Shown piece by piece: positions 53,067-62,330 of a stretch of DNA of 64,000 bases. The first letter of the stretch is position 1. Every line of letters starts with the position of its first letter. The position numbers and the translations under genes are program-made. Under the pieces are notes generated by a model that did no database searches, was not told where the DNA came from, and worked only from the letters and a program-made list of their open reading frames with translations. Origin of the DNA: Campylobacterales bacterium (lineage in GTDB: Bacteria; Campylobacterota; Campylobacteria; Campylobacterales; Sulfurimonadaceae); NCBI GenBank assembly GCA_016938735.1, contig JAFGUB010000046.1:23466-87465 (forward strand). Direction: 5' to 3'.

Positions 53067-54932
53067 TTAATTCTCTTCCTGCTCTGAAACGACACGGTTG
53101 CGCCCTTCCTCTTTGGCTTTGTAGAGCAGTTCGTCCACGCGTTTGATCAACTCTGCTTTACTCTCATCGTCATGCCAATGGGCGACACCGAAGCTACATG
53201 TAAGCGTTTCGATGGCATCAAAACGGCTCTCTTCGCAGAGTCGGCGCAGCTTCTGGGCTAGTATGACGGCTTGATCGAGTGAGGTACGGGTAACGATCAT
53301 GAACTCCTCTCCGTCCCAGCGCGCAAACAGATCGACGTCGCGGATATGTTCGCTCACAAGTGATGTGAGGTTTTGGAGCGCACGGTCTCCGGCGTCGTGT
53401 CCAAAGGTGTCGTTGATCTGCTTGAAGTGGTCGATATCAAACATGATGATCGAAAGCTCGCTACGGTAGCGCTTGGCAAAGTGCAGTTCATGCATGAGCG
53501 CTTCATCGAATTTGGCACGGTTGTAGATGCCGGTGAGGGCGTCGTGGTTGGCCTGTGTCTCAAGTGCACGGCTTTTGCGGTACTGCTCGGTGAGGTCTTT
53601 GAAACTGACGACGTAGGCATTGCTGTTTTTAAAGCGCTGAATCTGGGGCAGGAAGATGCGCTCTTCGCGCAAAGTGCGGTCATACATCTTCACATAGTGG
53701 TCAGTGCCCGGATGTGCGAGGATGTACTCCAGCCAACGTATACCGTTTTGCTCTTTGGAAAGAAAGCCCTCTTCGTCAATAAAAAAGTCGCAGATACAGG
53801 CGTGCACATCGCTAAAAGAGTCCAGCGATCCGTAACCGAAAAAGTCGAGCATGGCAGCGTTGGCGTCTTGGATTTTGAGGCCGTCTGTGAGGATGATCAT
53901 CTCTTTTTGGGTGTTGAGAATGTCACGCACGTAGCGCTGATGTTGCAGCTCTTTACGGTAGAGATAGACCAGCGCAATGCCCAGCAGTAACGCCAGCGAA
54001 ATGTCGATGAGCAGACTTTCAAGCAGCTCTTTGCCGTGGGTAAATTTGAGTTTGGCGATGAAGTAGGCGGTGTGCTTGCCCTCAATATCGCTTAGGGGCA
54101 AAACAACGACGCTGTGATGCTTGAAGTCGTGCCAGTAGTCGATCACACCACTTTTGCGGCTTTGGATAAGGCGCGCAAAGTCGGCGCGCTCGATGAGCAG
54201 CCGCATCGTCGCGTCATTGTAGCGGCGGTAACTGGGGGCGCGGTGTTGATACAAGACGGTGTCGCCGATCGAAAGGGTTTCGTAGCGCTCGTTTTTGGCG
54301 CTACATGTACAGATTGCGTCGATGCGCTCTGCCATAAAGAGCATGGCGTATTGTCTGGATTGAATCTTCTCCATCTCTCTGATGATGGCATCAAATCCAA
54401 TACCATATTCAAAAAAGCCCACATAGGTCCCGTCATAAAAGAGGGGGTACTGAAAGCGGTAGGCATCTTTGAAAACGCCTATTTCAATACCGTGCGTGAA
54501 GCGTGTTGTTTGGGCCATGAGCCGCATCGAGTAGCGTTTTTGCGCGATGAGGTCGTCATAATGCTGTGGGGCGTGAAAGCGCAGCAAGGAGCGCCCTTGC
54601 GCATCGATAAGATGCAGCGCCTCGAGTGAAAGGAGCTTTTGGTCGTTGTAAAAGAGGCCGTAGGTTTCGCGCAGCTTTTTTCGGATGGCGTCGCGCTCCT
54701 CTTTGGATGCGCGGTTGGCTCGGTGGAGTGCGTACGCCATACCATCGGCGTGCGCGGCGTAAAAAGCGTCATTGACCATTTCGTAGCTGCCGATGGCGGC
54801 TTCGAGACTGTTTTGAATGATGAAAATATCTTCGGCATGGTGCAACGCACGCTTTTCAAAATAGTGGCTGACAAAATAGGCACTAATCAGCAGTTCAATC
54901 ACTAGAAAAGCAGCGACATAACGGTTGAGCAT
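53067..54932 (-). CDS. Membrane-bound diguanylate cyclase with sensor domain and PAS
   Basis: A 621-residue protein; ATG 54932 follows GGAGGT, so the ATG at 54947 is not used. A membrane segment at about 8-25, an extracytoplasmic cache-like domain of about 270 residues, a second membrane segment near 300, a PAS domain and a GGDEF domain follow in order. The active motif reads RWDGEEF, with Asp in place of the first Gly, so cyclase activity is uncertain. Metal and GTP segments FDIDHFKQINDTFGHDAGD are intact. It is divergent from the PhnD-like gene, a likely sensing partner. Confidence 0.82.
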   Translation of the reverse strand: MLNRYVAAFLVIELLISAYFVSHYFEKRALHHAEDIFIIQNSLEAAIGSYEMVNDAFYAAHADGMAYALHRANRASKEERDAIRKKLRETYGLFYNDQKLLSLEALHLIDAQGRSLLRFHAPQHYDDLIAQKRYSMRLMAQTTRFTHGIEIGVFKDAYRFQYPLFYDGTYVGFFEYGIGFDAIIREMEKIQSRQYAMLFMAERIDAICTCSAKNERYETLSIGDTVLYQHRAPSYRRYNDATMRLLIERADFARLIQSRKSGVIDYWHDFKHHSVVVLPLSDIEGKHTAYFIAKLKFTHGKELLESLLIDISLALLLGIALVYLYRKELQHQRYVRDILNTQKEMIILTDGLKIQDANAAMLDFFGYGSLDSFSDVHACICDFFIDEEGFLSKEQNGIRWLEYILAHPGTDHYVKMYDRTLREERIFLPQIQRFKNSNAYVVSFKDLTEQYRKSRALETQANHDALTGIYNRAKFDEALMHELHFAKRYRSELSIIMFDIDHFKQINDTFGHDAGDRALQNLTSLVSEHIRDVDLFARWDGEEFMIVTRTSLDQAVILAQKLRRLCEESRFDAIETLTCSFGVAHWHDDESKAELIKRVDELLYKAKEEGRNRVVSEQEEN

Positions 54933-54986
54933 CGAATAGACCTCCATCTAACACAACTTTAACATAGTGAAGATTATGATAACGGC

Positions 54987-55811
54987 ATGTGTCGATTAAT
55001 ACTCATTTTTTTACTTTTTATCGGTGATGACCTCAGTGCGCAAACGCTTCGATTTGGGGTGATTGCGACGGTCTCTACGGCGCAGATGCAAGAGCGGTTC
55101 GCGCCGCTGCTGCGAAGGCTTGAGGAGATTACCGGTCATTCAATCGAATTGGGCAGCGGATACGACTACGCCGATACGATTGAAAAGTTCGCTGCGGGGG
55201 AGTATGATCTGGGCTACATCGGCCCCGCACCCTACATCGAGGTGATGCGCCGCAAACCCGGGTCGCTCTGGATTGCCGCTGCGCTTGACAGTGGCAGTTC
55301 GGATGACTTTCGCAGCGCCGTTGTGGTCAAAAAGGGCTCCACTATCGCTTCATTGAATGACCTAAGCGGCAAACGGTTCGCCTTCGGATCGCCGGACTCG
55401 ACCCTTTCGTACTACGTTCCGATGAAGATGCTGATGGACGCGGGGGTGGATCGGTTGCTGGGACGCTACGACTTTTTGGGGCGGCACGACCGCGTGGCAT
55501 CCTACGTCATCATGGGCAAATACGACGCCGGAGCGCTGAAGCTTGATGTGGCCCGCAGCTATGGAGCACACTTGCAGATCATCGCGGTCTCGCCAATCCA
55601 GAGCGACTTTTTGATTGTTTGTTCCGCCGATATGGATCCTACCTTGCGCGCAACGATCCAACAAACGCTCTTATCGCTTCAAGACCAAAAGGTGTTGCGC
55701 GCGATCAAGCCTTCGCTTGAGGCTTTTGTGCCAAGAAGCGATAGCGATTATGACCCTTTGCGTGCATTGATCGAGTCGGTTGAAGGCAGAGCCAAAGCGG
55801 GTTCGTGGTAG
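54987..55811 (+). CDS. PhnD-like periplasmic substrate-binding protein
   Basis: A 274-residue secreted protein of the phosphate/phosphite/phosphonate-binding family. It has a signal peptide (LILIFLLFIGDDLSAQ) and then LRFGVIATVSTAQMQERF and the AGEYDLGYIGPAPYIE signature, with GKRFAFGSPDSTLSYYVP in the second lobe. No ABC permease or ATPase gene is near, so it probably does not feed a transporter. In this phylum such orphan proteins lie next to membrane kinases or cyclases, as here; a ligand-sensing role is inferred. Confidence 0.78.
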   Translation: MCRLILIFLLFIGDDLSAQTLRFGVIATVSTAQMQERFAPLLRRLEEITGHSIELGSGYDYADTIEKFAAGEYDLGYIGPAPYIEVMRRKPGSLWIAAALDSGSSDDFRSAVVVKKGSTIASLNDLSGKRFAFGSPDSTLSYYVPMKMLMDAGVDRLLGRYDFLGRHDRVASYVIMGKYDAGALKLDVARSYGAHLQIIAVSPIQSDFLIVCSADMDPTLRATIQQTLLSLQDQKVLRAIKPSLEAFVPRSDSDYDPLRALIESVEGRAKAGSW

Positions 55812-55841
55812 CATTCGCCCATTACATGTAAGGGGAAGCTC

Positions 55842-57314
55842 ATGAAAAAACGCACTAAAATCGTCGCCACCGTCGGGCCCGCATCAGATAGCCCTGAGCA
55901 GATCGAGGCATTGATCCGCGCAGGAGTAAATGTCTTTCGGCTTAACTTCAGCCACGGCAGTTACGACTACCATGCCGGGGTGCTTGCGCAGATCCGTGAG
56001 GCAATGGCGCGCACGGGGCTGGTTGTGGGGGTGCTTCAAGATATCAGCGGCCCTAAAATCCGCATCGGAACACTGGAGCATCAGTTTGAGCTTGAAGAGG
56101 GGGACCGCATCCGCTTTTTCAAAGAGGAGCGGGTCGGGCGCAAAAGCGGCGATGGGTTGTATGAAGTCTCGCTCAACTACCCCGAGATCATCGATCAGCT
56201 CCGCGCGGGGGATTTTGTCTATCTTTACGACGGCGTGATTCGCACCAAGGTGGTTGAGGTGGACGCCCACAGCGCGGTGGTGGAAGTGGAGAATCGGGGG
56301 ATTCTCTCGTCTAAAAAAGGGGTCAATTTTCCCAGTACGAGACTCGGCGTTGATGTGCTCACCCCCAAAGACAGAGAGGATATCCGCTGGGGTGTGGAGA
56401 ACGGTGTCGATTTTATGGCGATCTCCTTTGTGCAAAACGCTCAGGATATGGTGCGTGCGCGGGCCTTGGTGCAGAGCCACGGCGGCGCGACGATGCTGCT
56501 GGCCAAGATCGAGAAGTTCGATGCGGTCGAGAATATCGACGAGATTTTAGAAGCGAGCGACGGGCTGATGGTAGCGCGGGGTGATCTGGGGATCGAGGTG
56601 CCTTACTATGAAGTGCCGAGTATCCAAAAGATGCTGATCCGCAAGGCCAATCTGGCGGCCAAACCCGTGATTACCGCGACGCAGATGCTGCTGTCGATGA
56701 CGCAGTCCGAGCGGGCTACCCGCGCCGAGATCAGCGATATCGCCAACGCGGTGCTTGACGGCACCGACGCGGTGATGCTCTCTGAAGAGAGCGCGGTGGG
56801 CGCGCATCCTGTGCTGGCGGTGCGTACGATGTTTGAGACTATTCGCGAGACGGAGCGCCACTACGAACATTTTGATTTTCAGCCGTTGCCAGAGCATGAC
56901 GCTTCCGACGCGATTGATGAATCGGCGGTGCGGCTGGCGCGCGCGCTCGGATCGCATGGGATTTTGGCGCTTACCTCATCAGGCGGTTCGGCGCGCAAAC
57001 TCGCGCGTTACCGTCCGAGTATGCCCATCTATGCCATCACCCATGATGACACGGTGCGCTCTCAGCTCACCCTCTCATGGGGGGTGGTGCCGGTCTTTTC
57101 GGTGCACAATACGTCGCTGGGGCGGATTTTGGCGCAGGTGATGGAGTGGGGACTGCGCGAGGGGATTTTGGATCGGGACAAAAACTACATTCTCACTGCC
57201 GGCGATCCTACGGGCGTGGTGGGATCGACCAATATGATTCGGGTGCTGCGATCGTATGAGATGGAGTATTTTCGCAACCTAGACGCTACCGACGGGGCGT
57301 CTGTAAAGGAGTAA
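55842..57314 (+). CDS. pyk: Pyruvate kinase
   Basis: A 490-residue enzyme. The N-terminal signature is KIVATVGPASDSPEQIEALI, the catalytic lysine motif MLLAKIEKFDAVENIDEIL near 215, and the MVARGDLGIEV metal region near 245. GTDAVMLSEESAVGAHPV is also typical. Pyruvate kinase converts PEP and ADP to pyruvate and ATP. GGGGAAG before the ATG abuts the palindrome copy at 55822. The next gene starts 3 bases after its stop. With pckA in the same window both ends of the PEP node are represented. Confidence 0.96.
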   Translation: MKKRTKIVATVGPASDSPEQIEALIRAGVNVFRLNFSHGSYDYHAGVLAQIREAMARTGLVVGVLQDISGPKIRIGTLEHQFELEEGDRIRFFKEERVGRKSGDGLYEVSLNYPEIIDQLRAGDFVYLYDGVIRTKVVEVDAHSAVVEVENRGILSSKKGVNFPSTRLGVDVLTPKDREDIRWGVENGVDFMAISFVQNAQDMVRARALVQSHGGATMLLAKIEKFDAVENIDEILEASDGLMVARGDLGIEVPYYEVPSIQKMLIRKANLAAKPVITATQMLLSMTQSERATRAEISDIANAVLDGTDAVMLSEESAVGAHPVLAVRTMFETIRETERHYEHFDFQPLPEHDASDAIDESAVRLARALGSHGILALTSSGGSARKLARYRPSMPIYAITHDDTVRSQLTLSWGVVPVFSVHNTSLGRILAQVMEWGLREGILDRDKNYILTAGDPTGVVGSTNMIRVLRSYEMEYFRNLDATDGASVKE

Positions 57315-57317
57315 GCG

Positions 57318-59378
57318 ATGGTGCGACGCTACGGCTTCTTTTGGGCGATACTCTTTATTTGTAAGCTTTTGGGCGCAGATGAGGGGAGTGATCTTGGCAC
57401 GCTTGAGGTACGCCCTTTGGATTCGGAGGAGCCTTTTGCGGGGATCTTTGGTGATCCCAATCTGATGCGTTTCGAGCAAGACGTCGCAGGGTTGCCCGCA
57501 AGCAGGGTGCTGGGGGTCAAAGAGGCGATGTTTATCCCTGGCGTGCAGGGCGATCCGATCAAGGCGATCAAGTTTATCGGCGGGGTGAGCAGCCTCAACG
57601 ACGGCAGCGGGGAGCTCTTTTTGTACGCTTCCAAGCCCGAAGAGTCGAGCTTCAGCCTCAACCGCTTGCCGCTGGGCTACGTCTTTCACGGTTTTGGTAT
57701 CCACTCCGTCATCGCGCCTGAGGCGATTGCGCAGATCAACGCCTATCTAGGGGGCTTTGATGCGGCGTATGGCAACGCCATCGGCGGGGTGATCGACATT
57801 ACCCCCGCCTACCCCAAGGGGAGCGACAGCGGCTATATGCACATGGGGATTTACAACGCCAGTTTCGGGCTGGATTTGGGCTTGGGTGAGGATACGGCGC
57901 TCTATCTGGGCGGTCGGCGCAGCTACTTCGATCTGCTGCTCGAGGCGGTTGGGAAGGGGACGGGGACGCTCAGCGAAGATACCAACACCACCTACACGCA
58001 ATTTCCCAACTACTATGACCTGAGTATGCTGCTGGGGCATCAATATTCGCCCGGCAACTACCTCTCGCTCGAGGCGGTCGGCGCCTTTGACGCCATCACG
58101 ATCAACTCCCAAGAAAATGCGATCAAAGACCCCGAAGCCACGGGCGAGATCGATGCGAAGCAGGGCTTTGTGAGCGTCGGGGCGCGCCATCAGGGTAGTT
58201 ACGGGCGCTACCGCACCAACACGGTTGCCTACAACCTCTACAGCACCAGCCGCGTTAGCCTCTTTGGCGGGTATTACCTCGACAATGTCTTCAACCGCAC
58301 GGGCATCAACCACCAAAGCACCGTCGATATCGGGACGCACCGCATTGTCGCAGGGGCGGAGGCGGACCATATCGCGTTGCCGCTGGATATGAACATCTCC
58401 AAGCCGCCGCGCGCCGATGACGTCGATTATGACTTTACTACGGCGCAAAAATACCGCATTGACGAGACCTATCGCTTCACGATGGGGGCGGTCTTTGTCG
58501 AGGATATTTACAGACCTGATGATCGCTGGAGCCTACGCTACGGGGTGCGCGCGGGTGCTACCGATTACAACCGTTTAGGACTCTACGCCGATCCGCGCAT
58601 GGGGGCGGTCTACACTTTTGCGCCGGGAGCGACGCTGGGGTTTTCTGCGGGACGCTACACACGCGTGCCCACGGGCTACAAACTCACCCGCGATCTGGGT
58701 AACCCCGATCTGGATTATGAGCGTGCATGGCATCTGCTGCTGCGCGGTGAAGTACCTTTTGCTCAAGGCGGAACCCTTTCGATTGAGCCGTTTTACAAAC
58801 GCTATGAAGCGCTTGCCATCGACAACAACGTCACGCAGTTTGAGAGCGAAGGGGAGGGATATGCCTACGGGTTTGACCTCTCGGCCAAGTACCGCGATGA
58901 TCAATGGTACTTTTTTGGTGCCTACACCTATACCCGCTCAGAGCGCCAGCTCTATGGCAACGACGATGAGCTCTACCGTTTTTACGGCGAGGTGCCGCAT
59001 GTGGCGCAGCTAATCGGCTCATGGCGTTTTGCGCCAGAATGGGCGCTTTCACTGCTGGCCAAATACAACAGCGGCAAGCCCTATACGCCCGTCGTGGGGA
59101 CCTATATCGACGCGAGCGATCCGGCACAGCCGCGCGTGCGACCGCTCTATGGCGAACCCTTTAGCGAGCGGTTGGACGATTATTTCACCCTCAATATCAA
59201 GATCGCCCAACAGGTAAAGATCGCAAACGGCGATCGGCTGGAGTGGAGCTTTGAGCTGATGAATGCTACCAACCACCGCAATATTTCGGATATTTTGTAT
59301 GATGAGAACTACAAAATTAAAGGCTATGTCGAGCAGTTGCCGCTACTGCCGTGGTTGGATATCACCTACCGTTTCTAA
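57318..59378 (+). CDS. TonB-dependent receptor, ligand unknown
   Basis: A 686-residue outer membrane receptor with signal peptide (ILFICKLLGADE) and a diverged plug: KAIKFIGGVSSLNDGSGELFLYASKP, then the plug-end stretch LGGFDAAYGNAIGGVIDI near 140. A long barrel ends in DITYRF. TonB-box and ligand residues cannot be assigned; there is no iron, cobalamin or copper marker. It follows pyk by 3 bases, an odd partner. Its end overlaps the convergent GGDEF-EAL gene by 17 bases. Confidence 0.8.
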   Translation: MVRRYGFFWAILFICKLLGADEGSDLGTLEVRPLDSEEPFAGIFGDPNLMRFEQDVAGLPASRVLGVKEAMFIPGVQGDPIKAIKFIGGVSSLNDGSGELFLYASKPEESSFSLNRLPLGYVFHGFGIHSVIAPEAIAQINAYLGGFDAAYGNAIGGVIDITPAYPKGSDSGYMHMGIYNASFGLDLGLGEDTALYLGGRRSYFDLLLEAVGKGTGTLSEDTNTTYTQFPNYYDLSMLLGHQYSPGNYLSLEAVGAFDAITINSQENAIKDPEATGEIDAKQGFVSVGARHQGSYGRYRTNTVAYNLYSTSRVSLFGGYYLDNVFNRTGINHQSTVDIGTHRIVAGAEADHIALPLDMNISKPPRADDVDYDFTTAQKYRIDETYRFTMGAVFVEDIYRPDDRWSLRYGVRAGATDYNRLGLYADPRMGAVYTFAPGATLGFSAGRYTRVPTGYKLTRDLGNPDLDYERAWHLLLRGEVPFAQGGTLSIEPFYKRYEALAIDNNVTQFESEGEGYAYGFDLSAKYRDDQWYFFGAYTYTRSERQLYGNDDELYRFYGEVPHVAQLIGSWRFAPEWALSLLAKYNSGKPYTPVVGTYIDASDPAQPRVRPLYGEPFSERLDDYFTLNIKIAQQVKIANGDRLEWSFELMNATNHRNISDILYDENYKIKGYVEQLPLLPWLDITYRF

Positions 59379-61119
59379 GCAGCTCTTCAATCGCATCGGC
59401 GCTTTTGGGGCGACCGGTAAGGTAGCCCTGAATGTGGCAGCAGCCGTGTTCGAGTAGAAAGTCTAGCTGCGCTTGCGTCTCGACCCCCTCGGCGATCACG
59501 TCTAATTTAAGGCTCTGTGCCAGTGCGATGATGGCGTTGACAATGGCTGAATCTTCCTCATCAAAAGGAATATCGCGCACGAAGGATTGATCGATTTTTA
59601 AGGTATCGACCTTGAGGCGTTTGAGATAAGCGAGCGATGAATAGCCCGTACCGAAATCATCAATGGCCAGAGTAATGCCCAGTGCGTGGATCTGCTCAAG
59701 CAGGCGGATCGATTTTTCGGGGTTTTTCATCACTTGACTCTCGGTGATCTCCAGTTCGAGCCACTCAGGACGGAAGCGGTGGCGCTGCATCGCCTCTTGC
59801 AGCACCTCGATGAAGTCCTCTTGCTCTAACTGCTTTATGGAGAGGTTGAGCGAAACGGTGCCGGGATTCAGCCCCGCTTCGTACCACTGCGTGTAGGTGC
59901 GCATCGCTTCGTTCATCACCCAGCGGTCGATTTTGACGATCAGGCCTGTCTCTTCAGCCAGAGGAATAAACTTAGCCGGAGAGACGATACCCATGGTGCT
60001 GTGCCCCCAGCGGATCAGCGCTTCGCTGCCGACAAAGCTCTGCGTGGCAGCATTGTATTTGGGTTGATAAAAGAGGATGAACTCCTCTTGCGCCAGCGCG
60101 ATGCGCAAGCTGGTCTCCATCACGACCCGCTCAAAGGCGAGCTCCGTCATCTCTTGGGTGTAAAACTCGAAGTTGTCGCGACCTTCGTCTTTGGCGCGGT
60201 ACATGGCCGAGTCGGCATACTTGAGCAGATCGCGGGGATCTTCCGCGTCTTGCGGATAGATACTGATGCCGATGCTGCTGGAGACGTAGAGGGTATGTGA
60301 TGTCACCGTTATGGGCGCTTTGATCAGTTCGATGAGCTTTTGCGCCAGCGTCGAGAGGTTTTTAAGATCGCGGCACCCTTCGATGAGTACGGTGAACTCG
60401 TCGCCTCCGATGCGTGCCAGAGTGTCTTCTTCACGCAGAGCGCGCCGTAGGCGTTCGGCGATCTCGATGATGACCTGATCTCCGATGTCGTGACCCAAAG
60501 AGTCGTTGATCTTTTTGAAGTGATCCAGATCGATGAAAAAGAGCGCAAAGCTGGTGTTGCTGCGCTTGGCGCGGGAGATCGCCTGTGTGAGGCGGTCTTG
60601 AAAGAGCTGGCGATTGGGCAGGTCGGTGAGGGTGTCGTGGTTGCTTTGGTGGTCGAGCTTCTCGGTTTGCGCGATGAGGGCCTGTTTGGTCAGCACCTGC
60701 TCGGTGATGTCGCGCCCGCTACCGACGGTACCGATGAGCCTGCCATGGTCGTCATACAGAGGCGCTTTGTGGACCTCCAGATAGACCATCTCCCCTTTGA
60801 TGTTGCCGTACTCTTCAAAGCGCATGGGGTGTTGCTCTTGCAGTACGATTTTGTCCGAATCGAAGCAGAGCTCCCCAAAGGTGTGCCACTGCGGCTTGTC
60901 TGCGTGCGCTTCGCGTTCGCGCGTGGCAAAGAAGAGGTCGGTTTTGCCGATAGGCTCATCAGTGTTGTGCGCCATGAGCAGACGGTCGCAGATGGCTTTG
61001 TTGGCAAAGAGGTAGCGACCCTCCACGTCTTTAATCCAGAGCATGTCGGGCAGATTGTCCGAGAGCATACGCAAGATCAAATCGTGGTTTTTCAGTGTGT
61101 CGAAAATCGATCTGCCCAT
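59362..61119 (-). CDS. PAS-GGDEF-EAL cyclic-di-GMP protein
   Basis: A 585-residue soluble protein: a PAS/PAC sensor (about 15-145, LRMLSDNLPDMLWIKD then GTVGSGRDITEQ), a GGDEF domain with intact GGDEF (ARIGGDEFTV near 240), and an EAL domain with EALIRWGH near 367 and DDFGTGYSSLAYL. Both catalytic motifs are complete, so it may make or break c-di-GMP. It has no membrane segment. Downstream in the same direction from the OmpA-like gene but separated by 146 bases with its own likely promoter. Confidence 0.9.
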   Translation of the reverse strand: MGRSIFDTLKNHDLILRMLSDNLPDMLWIKDVEGRYLFANKAICDRLLMAHNTDEPIGKTDLFFATREREAHADKPQWHTFGELCFDSDKIVLQEQHPMRFEEYGNIKGEMVYLEVHKAPLYDDHGRLIGTVGSGRDITEQVLTKQALIAQTEKLDHQSNHDTLTDLPNRQLFQDRLTQAISRAKRSNTSFALFFIDLDHFKKINDSLGHDIGDQVIIEIAERLRRALREEDTLARIGGDEFTVLIEGCRDLKNLSTLAQKLIELIKAPITVTSHTLYVSSSIGISIYPQDAEDPRDLLKYADSAMYRAKDEGRDNFEFYTQEMTELAFERVVMETSLRIALAQEEFILFYQPKYNAATQSFVGSEALIRWGHSTMGIVSPAKFIPLAEETGLIVKIDRWVMNEAMRTYTQWYEAGLNPGTVSLNLSIKQLEQEDFIEVLQEAMQRHRFRPEWLELEITESQVMKNPEKSIRLLEQIHALGITLAIDDFGTGYSSLAYLKRLKVDTLKIDQSFVRDIPFDEEDSAIVNAIIALAQSLKLDVIAEGVETQAQLDFLLEHGCCHIQGYLTGRPKSADAIEELLRNGR

Positions 61120-61218
61120 GCCGCCTCTTTTTCAAAAAGTGAAAAATTATAGCGTAGTCACTCTCTTTAATAGGTCGGATAACGTACTTTTTAAGAACGA
61201 TATTTACAATGGACTACA

Positions 61219-61228
61219 TTACATGTAA
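61219..61228. repeat. TTACATGTAA copy in the gap between EAL and OmpA-like genes
   Basis: One exact copy sits in the 146-base intergenic stretch at 61120-61265. Otherwise the stretch is AT-rich and nothing else is recognised in it. Confidence 0.6.
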
Positions 61229-61265
61229 GCCATGATATTTGCACAAAGAATGCAATGTACCTTTT

Positions 61266-62330
61266 CTATGGGTGAGCCTGATCCAAAAGCGCTTCAATCT
61301 CTCGCATCGCCTCTTCGTTTTTGAGCAGAAATTTGATCTCGATGCGTCTTGATGCCTCCTGATTTTCAACCCCGTTTTCAACGATCCGATCTAAATAGGC
61401 CCGACCGCTTGCTGCAAGGTGTTGGCGTAGTGCCTCCTCTTTGTCGTAATCCAGCGCAAAGAGGTAGCGCATCACCTCAAAAGCTCGTTTTTGGGAGAGT
61501 TCAAGGTTGTAGAGGTAGCTGCCTGTCGAGTCGGTATGCCCCTCGATGACGATTTTGTCTAGGTGTTTGATGATCTGAGGGTTGGAGAGCAGGGTGTCGA
61601 TGTAGGTACGCAACACATGTTCGATTTGCGCCAGCGCTTCGGGTTTGAGTTCGGCTTTGCCGGTATCAAACAAGATGCTTGCGGAGAGCCGGATCGCTCC
61701 GCTTTTTGGGTCTAGCTCCATATGATCGCCTAGCGCCTTTTTGAGCGTTGTGATCAGGCGCACCCTTAGGCCGGTCAAGTTTTTGATCTTCTCTCGTGTG
61801 CTCATCAGGTCTGCGAGGATCTTGCTGTTCTCTTGCTCTTGGATCGTGAGTCGTTCAAGGAGTTTTTTGAGTTCATCCTCTTTAGAGCCCAGTGCACTTT
61901 TTAAAAAGCCGATCTGCGCTCCCGCTGCATCAAGACCGCTTTTTTGGGCCAGCAGATCGGCTTCAAATTTTTCCAAAATCAACTGCAGTGCGCTGATATG
62001 CTCCTCTTTTTTGCCCGATTCGGCTTGTGCCTCCTGAAGCTTTTGAATGGTCAAACGAATCGCCTCCTCTTTGGTTTGCAGACTGTTTTGGAAGGCAATC
62101 AGCTGTAACTGCTGTTGCCGGAGCTCTTGTTGGCTCTTTTGCAGGGCATTTTTTTGTGAGCGTAGATCTTTTTCGAGAAGTTGCGACTCATTTTTCAGCA
62201 GCATGTATTTGACGATCACCCCGCCGATGATCAAAATGAAGACAAAAAGCAGACCTGCCATAAGATCGGCATAAGCGATCCAGAAGGTACTTCCTTCAGA
62301 GGTCGTACCGTGTGTATAAGGCTTTTTCAC
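61266..62330 (-). CDS. OmpA/MotB-like protein with long coiled coil
   Basis: A 354-residue protein. One N-terminal membrane segment follows FWIAYADLMAGLLFVF, where D22 matches the proton-binding Asp of MotB, TolR/ExbD and ZorB. About residues 45-180 form a long Gln/Leu-rich coiled coil, and the C-terminal domain is OmpA-like peptidoglycan binding (VIEGHTDSTGSYLYNLELSQKRA). It is thus the stator-like partner of the upstream channel protein. It overlaps that gene's stop by 4 bases. No flagellar gene is nearby. Confidence 0.85.
   Translation of the reverse strand: MKKPYTHGTTSEGSTFWIAYADLMAGLLFVFILIIGGVIVKYMLLKNESQLLEKDLRSQKNALQKSQQELRQQQLQLIAFQNSLQTKEEAIRLTIQKLQEAQAESGKKEEHISALQLILEKFEADLLAQKSGLDAAGAQIGFLKSALGSKEDELKKLLERLTIQEQENSKILADLMSTREKIKNLTGLRVRLITTLKKALGDHMELDPKSGAIRLSASILFDTGKAELKPEALAQIEHVLRTYIDTLLSNPQIIKHLDKIVIEGHTDSTGSYLYNLELSQKRAFEVMRYLFALDYDKEEALRQHLAASGRAYLDRIVENGVENQEASRRIEIKFLLKNEEAMREIEALLDQAHP

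Larger units (their letters stand above)
2877..61228. repeat. Dispersed palindrome family TTACATGTAA
   Basis: Exact copies start at 2877, 3910, 4057, 7236, 7883, 9234, 11719, 12324, 17213, 17288, 17987, 21148, 23803, 28025, 28137, 29094, 29565, 33654, 33673, 35933, 37528, 44693, 47478, 47918, 48786, 51904, 52328, 52341, 55822 and 61219. One-mismatch copies start at 76, 18089, 18165, 27791, 35414, 39353, 44245, 47003, 47338, 49487, 53194 and 63667. Usual flanks are C before and G after. About 18 exact copies are inside genes. Function unknown. Confidence 0.9.

Noticed and set aside
61613..61622. ACATGT hexamer inside the OmpA-like gene counted as a palindrome copy
   Set aside because: Flanks do not match (ACACATGTTC); the bare hexamer is expected by chance.
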